Positions 1-6,202 of a stretch of 6,554 bases of DNA are shown here, piece after piece. Under the pieces are notes generated by a model, which saw only the letters and a list, made by a program, of their open reading frames with translations, had not been told where the DNA came from and did no database searches. This DNA is from an uncultured beta proteobacterium. GTDB lineage: Bacteria; Pseudomonadota; Gammaproteobacteria; Burkholderiales; Burkholderiaceae_C. The position numbers and the translations under genes are program-made. Numbering within the stretch: the stretch's first letter is position 1; each line of letters opens with the position of its first letter. Where the stretch lies: assembly GCA_903914985.1 (NCBI GenBank), contig CAIWRE010000504.1:1-6554 (forward strand), given 5' to 3'.

Positions 1-1
1 C

Positions 2-58
2 CTGATGGGCGACTGGCGCATGTGGTTTGACATCTTGCGGGGCAAGATCGCGTTCTAA
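2..58 (+). CDS. C-terminal tail of an unidentified gene (partial, cut by window start)
   Basis: An open frame enters from the left edge and reads 18 codons, ending ...WFDILRGKIAF before a TAA at 56-58. It lies 15 bases from the stop codon of the oppositely oriented heme lipoprotein gene, which fits a normal tail-to-tail gene end. The tail is rich in aromatic and basic residues, as in many membrane-associated enzymes, but 18 residues are too few to name a family. It could also be a chance open frame, since only the closing stop and the compact context support it. Confidence 0.45.
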   Translation: MMGDWRMWFDILRGKIAF

Positions 59-73
59 GCGGCGCTGTGAGCG

Positions 74-535
74 TCAGTCGAAGCGGAATTTTTTGTGGCA
101 GGACTTGCAGCTGTTGGTCACCTCCACCACCGCTGGCTTGATTTTTTCTAAGTCCCCGGCTTGGGCCTCTTGGGCGAGTTGGGCCACCACACGTTGGTAC
201 TGCTTTTGGGCCGCGTCAAACTCCGCTGGCTCTGACCACACCGCAGGCTTGGACCGTGTCGGCGGGTAATTGCCATCCTGCGGAAAATAGGCCCAGGGCT
301 TGTTGGAAAGCTTTTGCAGCTCGTCCACATAGCCTGCAAACTCTTCCTTTTTGTAGGGCTCGCGTTCGTTGGCGACCAAACCGATGGGCTCCAGCGCCCG
401 GTTCATTTGTTTGAACAGCGCCTTGCGTTTGGTCAGCACCTGGTCGGGATGGGTGTCAGGCACCTGGCGCACACACGCTGTCAACACGCCCACCACCAGC
501 AAGCACAAGACGAGACAAACGCGCTGCCGCCTCAT
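74..535 (-). CDS. Cytochrome c'-type (class II) heme lipoprotein
   Basis: Predicted 153-residue periplasmic c-type cytochrome anchored by lipid. Residues 1-21 form a lipoprotein signal: RR near the start, a hydrophobic stretch, then lipobox L-T-A-C with C21 as the acylated cysteine. Residue +2 is Val rather than Asp, which by the Lol rule suggests the outer membrane. The single heme motif C143-K-S-C146-H147 lies six residues from the C-terminus, followed by KKFRFD; this C-terminal CxxCH after a helical domain is typical of the cytochrome c' family (Pfam Cytochrom_C_2). A helix-like segment around residues 36-50 (RKALFKQM) resembles family helix A. The start at 535 is chosen because its ATG overlaps the upstream gene's stop as ATGA and directly precedes the signal peptide; the longer frame from 586 adds 17 residues ahead of it. 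There is no good Shine-Dalgarno, so coupling to the upstream gene is likely. Family members bind NO or transfer electrons; the role here is unknown. Confidence 0.85.
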   Translation of the reverse strand: MRRQRVCLVLCLLVVGVLTACVRQVPDTHPDQVLTKRKALFKQMNRALEPIGLVANEREPYKKEEFAGYVDELQKLSNKPWAYFPQDGNYPPTRSKPAVWSEPAEFDAAQKQYQRVVAQLAQEAQAGDLEKIKPAVVEVTNSCKSCHKKFRFD

Positions 536-1005
536 GCAGGCTGCTTCGCTGACGCTTCGCCACTGGCAGGCGCAGCCCGGGTGCACTGCAGAGCGCTGGC
601 ATCCGCGGCTTTCAGCGTCAGGGTCCGGGGGTCTTCGGCACTGATCGCTTTGGGTGGGAGAAAGCCAAGCTGGCTGGCGTCGCTGCCAAAGCTGCCCCAG
701 TCCAACTGATTGTTGTGCAATGTGCCTTCCAGAACACCGCTGGCCGAGCTGATTTTGACCCGCTCTGTGCCATGCAGGTACATGAGCACAAAGGGCGTTG
801 TGCCCGTGCTGCAGTCATAACGCACCAAGGTGCTGGGTGGCGGAACCAGTCCATGGTTCTTGACCGCATTGACCACGATAGAGCCGACGACGCTGACAAA
901 CACCAAGGCCACCGCGCCGTAAAACAGCACCAGCACAAAGCGCCAACTGAGAACAAAGGCGCGTAAACCGCCACGGTCTGGCGAGGAAGGGGGGTCTTGG
1001 GTCAT
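532..1005 (-). CDS. Single-pass membrane protein with a possible MliC-like periplasmic domain
   Basis: A 157-residue protein that I do not recognise with certainty. Residues 1-22 are polar with R11, R15 and R22, residues 23-46 form one strong hydrophobic helix, and about 110 residues follow, so an N-in, C-out inner-membrane anchor is likely. The outer part begins Y63-D-C65-S-T-G and has a beta-rich look (FVLMYLHG, RVKISSASG, LDWGSFG), with a second cysteine at C141 that could pair with C65. The Y-x-C...G opening and a late cysteine recall the MliC family of lysozyme inhibitors, but the match is loose and length alone does not decide it. It is the third gene of the leftward operon: it begins 17 bases after the DUF1854 stop, and its TGA overlaps the heme lipoprotein ATG by 4 bases. 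The Ala/Pro-rich C-terminal 15 residues are probably disordered. Gene confidence is high; functional confidence is low. Confidence 0.75.
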   Translation of the reverse strand: MTQDPPSSPDRGGLRAFVLSWRFVLVLFYGAVALVFVSVVGSIVVNAVKNHGLVPPPSTLVRYDCSTGTTPFVLMYLHGTERVKISSASGVLEGTLHNNQLDWGSFGSDASQLGFLPPKAISAEDPRTLTLKAADASALQCTRAAPASGEASAKQPA

Positions 1006-1022
1006 CGGACCATTATCGCGGA

Positions 1023-1526
1023 CTATAAAAACCGATCCAAGATTTTCTTGCTGTGGGCGTCCAGTGCGAACTGATCCGGCACCAGGTAGTGAATGCCGTG
1101 GGCGTCCGAAATCAGCAGGCCATGGGCGGTGCCCACGCGGCGGATGTCTTCATCACCGCGCAGCACGAATTCGCATGGGCCGCGGTCGGTCTGAACCGTC
1201 CAGGTGCAAGGCGTGGAAAAGCTGCTGACGGCTTCAATGCGTTGCAGCACCGGCATGAACTCCCGCCGGGTCAGCTCCTGACGCAGCATTTCTTGGGCGC
1301 TGGCGTGCAGCGCGCCCAAGTGCGCAATCCAGGCCACTTCATGGCCGTCGGCATCGACCACCGACACGCCCTCCTCAGGCGCCTGGATCGGAAATGCCCG
1401 CACCGGCACCACGCCTTCGAAGCGCTCGCCCTGGGCATTGGTCAGCACCAGCTTGCCAAAGGGAGTGCGCTCCAGGACCCATGCGTCGGACGAGCCGTTG
1501 GCGGTTTGAACAATGTCCTGGCTCAT
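1023..1526 (-). CDS. DUF1854 family protein (cyanophycin-associated)
   Basis: A 167-residue soluble protein with no signal peptide or membrane segment. It matches my memory of the DUF1854 family along most of its length: RAFPIQAP (43-50), the D-x-D-G-x-E segment (58-63), the RREFMPVLQRI block (87-97), the W-T-V-Q-T-D-R-G core (109-116), the DEDIRR motif (125-130) and the C-terminal LDRFL (163-167). The biochemical function is unknown. As I recall, databases label this family as associated with cyanophycin metabolism because it sits beside an ABC transporter and cph genes, and it does so here. Its ATG overlaps the transporter's TGA by 4 bases (ATGA), and a GGAAGG ribosome site lies 9 bases upstream, so the two proteins are probably made in a fixed ratio. 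I infer a cytoplasmic accessory or regulatory partner of the transporter; no catalytic residues can be named. Confidence 0.88.
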   Translation of the reverse strand: MSQDIVQTANGSSDAWVLERTPFGKLVLTNAQGERFEGVVPVRAFPIQAPEEGVSVVDADGHEVAWIAHLGALHASAQEMLRQELTRREFMPVLQRIEAVSSFSTPCTWTVQTDRGPCEFVLRGDEDIRRVGTAHGLLISDAHGIHYLVPDQFALDAHSKKILDRFL

Positions 1527-3796
1527 GACTCACTGCCTTCCGAGGCCAAGACCGGCTCGGCGTTGCGCGCCTGGGCTTGGTAGAGATTGAAATACGCACC
1601 CTCCTGGGCCATGAGTGCGTCGTGCGTGCCCTCCTCCACCACGCGGCCGCGGTCCAGCACGACCAGCCGGTCAGCGCGGTGCAAAGTGGAAAGCCGGTGC
1701 GCAATCGCGATCGTGGTGCGCCCCTTCACCAGGTTTTCGAGGGCTTTTTGAATTTCTTTTTCGGTCTCCGAGTCCACCGAACTGGTGGCTTCGTCCAGGA
1801 TCAGGATGCGCGGGTCGATCAAAAGAGCGCGGGCGATCGAAATGCGCTGACGCTCGCCACCCGATAGGCCCTGGCCGCGCTCGCCCACCATGGAGTCATA
1901 GCCTTGCGGCAAGCGCAAGATGAATTCGTGCGCATGGGCGGCCCTGGCGGCCGCCACGATCTCGCTGCGGGTGGCATCAGGCTTGCCGTAGGCAATGTTT
2001 TCGGCAATCGTTCCGAAAAACAAGAAGGGCTCTTGCAGCACCAAACCAATGTTGCGGCGGAAGTCCGCAATGGCGTACGAGCGGATGTCCACGCCATCGA
2101 CCAGAATCGCGCCCTCGGACACATCGTAAAAACGGCAAATCAGGTTCACCAAAGTGCTCTTGCCCGAGCCGCTGTGGCCTACCAGGCCGATCATTTCGCC
2201 CGGCGCGATGCGCAAATTGATGCCCCGGTTGACTGCCCGGTTGCCATAGCGAAAGCCCACCTCGCGCAGCTCAATACTTCCCTGCACCCGGTCCACATGC
2301 ACAGGATGTTGGGGTTCGGGCACGCTGGAGACATGGTCCAGGATGTCAAAAATGCGCTTGGCCGCAGAGGCGGACTTTTGCGTGACCGAGACGATGCGGC
2401 TCATGGAATCGAGCCGCCCATAAAAGCGGCCGATATAGGCAATCGCCGCCAGCAACATACCCACGGTGATCTCGCCCTTGGACACTTGCCAGATACCAAA
2501 GCCCCAGACCACCAGCAAGCCCATCTCGGTCAACAACGAGACGCTGGGCGAAAACAGCGACCAGATTTTGTTGATGCGGTCGTTGACCAGGAGGTTATGG
2601 CGGTTGGCCTCGCGAAAGCGCTTTGCCTCGCGCTGCTCCTGGGCAAAGGCCTTGACCACCCGGATACCCGGAATGGTGTCGGCCAGGACGTTGGTCACCT
2701 CGCCCCAAACGCGGTCAATTTTTTCGAACCCGGTGCGCAGGCGGTAGCGCACAAAGTGAATCATCCAGCCAATAAACGGCAGCGGCACCAGCGTGATGAG
2801 GGCCAGGTAGGGGTTCATGGAAAATAAAATCACAGCCGTCATGACGATCATGACCACGTCGCTGGCAAAGTCGGTCAGATGCAAGGACAGGTAGACCGCA
2901 ATGCGGTCGCTCTCGCTGCCCACACGCGACAGCAAGTCACCGGTGCGCTTGCCGCCGAAGTATTCCAGTGACAAGCGCAGCAAATGTTCGTAGGTGGTGG
3001 TGCGCAGGTCGGCGGCAATGCGTTCAGAGGCCAGGGCAAGAATGTAGGTTTTGGCCCAGCTCAGCACCCAGGCCAACAGGCCGGACGCCAGCAAGCCCGA
3101 CAAATACAGCGCCACCGTCAAAGGCGGAATCTGCTGGCCGTTTTGGTAGGGGATTAAGACTTTGTCCACCAAGGGAATCGTCAGATAGGGTGGAACCTGA
3201 CTGGCGGCAGTGCCCAAGAGCATGAGCACGAAGCCCAGCAGGAGCTGGCCACGGTAGGGCCGGGCAAAGCGCCAGAGTCGCAATAGCGTCCAGGTGGACG
3301 GCGGGGTGTGAACCACCTTGGTGCACACCGGGCACTCCTCCTGGTCGGGCTCCAGCGGCGCTTTGCAACTGGGGCACACGGCCTGCAGCACCGGCGCCAC
3401 AGGCACGCCGCTGAGCGAACTGCTGTGCTGGGCCGCAAACTGGTCCACCAGGCGCAGGGCCTGCAAGTTCTGGCCGAGGGTGAAGCGCCAGCGGTGCAGC
3501 AAGGCCTGGTTGTCAGACAGTTCCAGGTGGCCCACGCCGGCGTGGTCGTAATGACTCAGCCGCAGGTCGGCGCGGTAAGGCCATTGCTGTGCTCCGCCCG
3601 TACGGGGCGAAAGGCTGTGCAATCCAAGGTTTGTAGCGACCAGCAGCGAAGGCACGAAGTGAAGCCGCTCATCCAGGTCAACCTCCAGGCATGCAACCAC
3701 GTTCTCTTGGGAGTGCAGCTGCGCTTGTACTGCCTGGCGCCAGGAGGTAGGAACATCCGCAGCACTCAAAGCAGGCGCTGATACGTCAAAGGTCAT
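1523..3796 (-). CDS. Cyanophycin-associated ABC exporter with N-terminal PH-like domain and zinc ribbon
   Basis: A 757-residue half-transporter (membrane plus ATPase domains in one chain, expected to dimerise) in the inner membrane. Order: an N-terminal beta-rich domain at about 25-120 that looks PH-like (by pattern only); a four-cysteine zinc ribbon at C141-x2-C144 and C155-x2-C158; a type I exporter membrane domain at about 180-465 with hydrophobic segments near 183-200, 226-246, 306-328, 330-348, 421-437 and 445-460; then the ATPase. The ATPase is complete: Walker A GHSGSGKST (540-548), Q-loop Q588, signature LSGGE (644-648), Walker B ILILDEA (664-670) with E669, and H-loop H700, so it should hydrolyse ATP. 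Ordinary MsbA/lipid-A-type half-exporters are nearer 580 residues; the excess is the N-terminal 170. It is the first gene of the leftward operon, divergent from cphA'. The substrate is unknown; peptide, amino acid or lipid export are all possible. A weak AAAGAG lies 12 bases before the ATG. Confidence 0.92.
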   Translation of the reverse strand: MTFDVSAPALSAADVPTSWRQAVQAQLHSQENVVACLEVDLDERLHFVPSLLVATNLGLHSLSPRTGGAQQWPYRADLRLSHYDHAGVGHLELSDNQALLHRWRFTLGQNLQALRLVDQFAAQHSSSLSGVPVAPVLQAVCPSCKAPLEPDQEECPVCTKVVHTPPSTWTLLRLWRFARPYRGQLLLGFVLMLLGTAASQVPPYLTIPLVDKVLIPYQNGQQIPPLTVALYLSGLLASGLLAWVLSWAKTYILALASERIAADLRTTTYEHLLRLSLEYFGGKRTGDLLSRVGSESDRIAVYLSLHLTDFASDVVMIVMTAVILFSMNPYLALITLVPLPFIGWMIHFVRYRLRTGFEKIDRVWGEVTNVLADTIPGIRVVKAFAQEQREAKRFREANRHNLLVNDRINKIWSLFSPSVSLLTEMGLLVVWGFGIWQVSKGEITVGMLLAAIAYIGRFYGRLDSMSRIVSVTQKSASAAKRIFDILDHVSSVPEPQHPVHVDRVQGSIELREVGFRYGNRAVNRGINLRIAPGEMIGLVGHSGSGKSTLVNLICRFYDVSEGAILVDGVDIRSYAIADFRRNIGLVLQEPFLFFGTIAENIAYGKPDATRSEIVAAARAAHAHEFILRLPQGYDSMVGERGQGLSGGERQRISIARALLIDPRILILDEATSSVDSETEKEIQKALENLVKGRTTIAIAHRLSTLHRADRLVVLDRGRVVEEGTHDALMAQEGAYFNLYQAQARNAEPVLASEGSES
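1536..1541 (-). promoter_or_regulatory. Ribosome binding site of the DUF1854 gene
   Basis: GGAAGG on the minus strand lies 9 bases before the ATG at 1526, inside the last codons of the transporter gene. It is the best Shine-Dalgarno match among the gene starts in the window. It confirms the start that overlaps the transporter stop. Confidence 0.7.
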
Positions 3797-3981
3797 GGAT
3801 TTGAATCACTCTTTAGAAAAAACCGGTCCGTCTCAATCGCTCAACCCGCAGGGCCGCCGGATCAGTCCAAGCCCTGACTATGCCTGAGGTGGGCCAACCA
3901 ACAGCCCAAGGCAGCGCCTTGAGCGAGAATACACAACGCGCCAAGAACCCCAACGGTGGACGCGCAAACCCACATCACGCC
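3797..3981. promoter_or_regulatory. Divergent intergenic region, likely promoters for both operons
   Basis: These 185 bases separate the start codons of the leftward transporter operon and the rightward synthetase operon, so promoters for both are expected here or in the adjacent coding ends. The left part (about 3800-3840) is AT-richer, with an A/T run at 3815-3822. On the minus strand two TTGAG-like hexamers occur (within 3833-3846), but no well-spaced -10 partner is convincing. On the plus strand TTGAGC at 3919-3924 has no good -10. No riboswitch, strong inverted repeat or operator was identified. An open frame starting at 3880 crosses the right half, but it is judged untranslated. Confidence 0.5.
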
Positions 3982-6156
3982 ATGACGAGTCAGAAAAAAA
4001 TCGACATTCTGCGGGTTAACTACCTGCGCGGCCCCAATATCTGGACCTACCGGCCGGTGATTGAAGCGTGGGTCGACATTGGCGAGCTGGAGGATTTTCC
4101 GTCCAATACCCTGCCCGGCTTTACCGAACGCCTCACTCGTTGGCTGCCGGGCCTGATCGAGCACGAATGCAGTCCCGGCGTGCGGGGCGGCTTTTTGGAA
4201 CGCCTGAAAGAAGGCACCTGGGCGGCGCACATTTTGGAACATGTGAGCCTGGAGCTTCAAAACCTGGCCGGCATGCGCACCGGGTTCGGCAAGGCCCGCC
4301 AGACGTCCAAGACAGGGGTCTACAAAGTCGCCTTCCGCACCCGCCAGGAGCAGGTCGGTCGCGCCGCACTGCATGCCGGGCGCGATTTAGTGCAGGCCGC
4401 CATCAACGACACGGCCTTTGACCTGGCAGCAACCATTGCCGAACTCAGCGACATGGTGGACTCCCTGTGCCTGGGCCCCAGCACCGCCCACATCGTGGAC
4501 GCCGCCACGGCCCGGCGCATTCCGCACCTGCGCCTGACCGACGGCAACTTGGTGCAACTGGGCTACGGCATCGCCCAACGCCGCATCTGGACAGCCGAGA
4601 CCGATCAAACCAGCGCAATTGCTGAAGAAATCGCCAGCGACAAAGACATGACCAAGGCTTTGCTGCAGGCCTGCGGCGTGCCCGTGCCCGAAGGTGAGTT
4701 GGTGCGCAGCGCCGAAGCGGCATGGGAAGCTGCCCGGAGCGTCGGCGTGCCGGTCGTCGTCAAACCCTACGACGGCAACCATGGCCGGGGCGTGTCGCTC
4801 AACCTGGTGCACCAAACCGAGGTGGAAGCGGCTTACCACCTGGCGCACCGCAAGGGTGGCGGCAGCGTGATCGTCGAGAAATTCATTCCAGGCGACGAGC
4901 ACCGCCTCCTCGTTATCGGCAAAAAAGTCGTGGCAGCCGCACGGGGCGATGTGCTGTACGTGGAAGGAGATGGCGTCTCCACCATTGACCAATTGGCGGC
5001 CCTGCAAATCAATAACGACCCACGCCGCGGCAAAGGGGAAGATTTCCCGCTGAATGTGGTGACACCGAGCGAAAGTGCAGAAGTCATTTTGGAGCTGGAG
5101 CGCGTGGGGCTGAATGCACAGTCCGTGCCCTCACAAGGACAGCGCGTGCTAATTCAGCGCAATGGCAATGTGGCACTCGACGTCACCAGTCTGGTGCACC
5201 CGACGGTGGCCGCCGCAGCGGCGCTGGCAGCGCGTATCGTGGGCCTGGACATTGCCGGGGTGGACATGGTGCTGCAGGACTGCAGCCAGCCACTGCACAG
5301 CCAGCGCGCTGCCGTGATTGAGGTCAATGCCAGCCCGGGTCTGCTCTCGCACATCAAACCGGCCAATGGCGAAGGCCAGCCGGTGGGCACTGCCATCATG
5401 GAGCACTTGTTTGCACCCAAGATGGACGGACGCATTCCGGTGGTCGGCATCACCGGCACCCACAACACGGGGCGCATTGCGCGCCTGGTGGCGTGGCTGG
5501 TGCACATCAGCGGCAAACACGTGGGCCTGGCCTGCAGCGAAGGCCTGTACCTCGATGGCCGCCGGGTCGACGCGCGCGACAGCACAAACTGGGACGCCGG
5601 TCAACGCATCTTGATCAACCGCTCGGTGCAAGCCGCGGTGTTTGAAAACCCGAGCGCGACCATCCTCGGCCAGGGCCTGGCCTACGACAAATGCGACGTG
5701 GGCGTGGTCACCGATGTGAGTTGGACGCCAGAGCTGAGCGAATTTGACATCCTGGACGCCGAACAAACCTACAATGTCGCCCGCACCCAGGTCGAGGTGG
5801 TGCTGCATAGCGGTACCGCGGTGCTCAATGCCGCCGACCCGCAGGCGCTGGAATTGGCCGAGCTGTGCGACGGCAAGGTCATCTTTTATGGGACGTCCGC
5901 TGACCACGCGACGCTAGTGCAGCACCGCGCGGCCGGGGAACGGGTGGTGTACCTGCACAACGCCGTCATTGTGCTGGCCCAGGGTGCCAACGAAATATCT
6001 CTGCTGCCGCTGAGCAGCCTCAAACCCGCCAAAGCTGCGCAGCCCGAAATGGTGATGGCGGCAGTGGCTGCTGCCTGGGCGCTCAACATTGCGCCCGAAC
6101 TCATTGGCGCGGGACTCCGCACCTTCGAGTCCAATCCCCAAAAAACGCCTTACTAA
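3982..6156 (+). CDS. cphA': Short cyanophycin synthetase-like protein (CphA'/CphA2-type) with degenerate Mur domain
   Basis: A 724-residue cytoplasmic protein related to CphA, which joins Asp and Arg into cyanophycin using ATP. The N-domain opens with YLRGPNIW and holds H83-x2-E86-H87-x3-E91. The ATP-grasp domain (about 215-475) shows DKDMTK (220-225), the KPYDGNHGRGV loop (261-271), VIVEKFIPGDEHR (296-308) and likely metal ligands D428, E447 and N449. The Mur-like domain starts near 485, but its P-loop reads GTHNTGRI (492-499) instead of GTNGKTTT, so the nucleotide lysine is gone. The chain stops at NPQKTPY, where CphA1 (about 870-900 residues) continues with a PGRxN-type motif and a C-terminal lobe. 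This build resembles cyanobacterial CphA2 and the cphA' genes of Burkholderiales. The frame is intact and coding-like, so it is not a pseudogene. Start 3982 is chosen by family N-terminus; the frame is open back to 3880, and neither start has a good ribosome site. Product chemistry is uncertain. Confidence 0.9.
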   Translation: MTSQKKIDILRVNYLRGPNIWTYRPVIEAWVDIGELEDFPSNTLPGFTERLTRWLPGLIEHECSPGVRGGFLERLKEGTWAAHILEHVSLELQNLAGMRTGFGKARQTSKTGVYKVAFRTRQEQVGRAALHAGRDLVQAAINDTAFDLAATIAELSDMVDSLCLGPSTAHIVDAATARRIPHLRLTDGNLVQLGYGIAQRRIWTAETDQTSAIAEEIASDKDMTKALLQACGVPVPEGELVRSAEAAWEAARSVGVPVVVKPYDGNHGRGVSLNLVHQTEVEAAYHLAHRKGGGSVIVEKFIPGDEHRLLVIGKKVVAAARGDVLYVEGDGVSTIDQLAALQINNDPRRGKGEDFPLNVVTPSESAEVILELERVGLNAQSVPSQGQRVLIQRNGNVALDVTSLVHPTVAAAAALAARIVGLDIAGVDMVLQDCSQPLHSQRAAVIEVNASPGLLSHIKPANGEGQPVGTAIMEHLFAPKMDGRIPVVGITGTHNTGRIARLVAWLVHISGKHVGLACSEGLYLDGRRVDARDSTNWDAGQRILINRSVQAAVFENPSATILGQGLAYDKCDVGVVTDVSWTPELSEFDILDAEQTYNVARTQVEVVLHSGTAVLNAADPQALELAELCDGKVIFYGTSADHATLVQHRAAGERVVYLHNAVIVLAQGANEISLLPLSSLKPAKAAQPEMVMAAVAAAWALNIAPELIGAGLRTFESNPQKTPY

Positions 6157-6202
6157 GCCCCTTACTGCTACGCTCCGCCGAGCACCAACACCCACAAACG
6201 CC

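Noticed and set aside
59..73. Terminator between the convergent genes
   Set aside because: Only 15 bases separate the stops, and there is no stem-loop followed by a T-run on either strand.
536..586. Longer start for the heme lipoprotein at 586
   Set aside because: The added 17 residues precede a complete lipoprotein signal peptide and lie inside the upstream gene. The ATGA overlap at 535 is the better start.
1904..2827. 307-codon open frame on the plus strand, antisense to the transporter
   Set aside because: It is the complement of a strongly conserved ABC exporter region; the translation is His/Gln/Ala/Asp-rich with no recognisable domain, as expected for a GC-rich shadow frame.
3833..3846. 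Two TTGAG-like hexamers (minus strand) as -35 boxes
   Set aside because: No adequately spaced -10 element is found; candidates such as TTTTCT and TAAAGA match the consensus at only half of the positions.
3880..3981. Upstream in-frame start giving a 758-residue first synthetase
   Set aside because: The extra 34 residues are polar, unlike any CphA N-terminus, and the ATG at 3880 has no ribosome site. Family proteins begin just before the LRGPN segment, which fits 3982.
5149..5907. 252-codon open frame on the minus strand within the first synthetase
   Set aside because: It is opposite a conserved coding frame and has shadow-like composition with no motif; the same applies to the 206-codon frame at 4387-5007.
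3982..6156. First synthetase as a pseudogene
   Set aside because: Although the Mur domain is degenerate, the frame is uninterrupted over 724 codons, the other domains keep their motifs, and the end falls at a domain boundary as in known short CphA forms.
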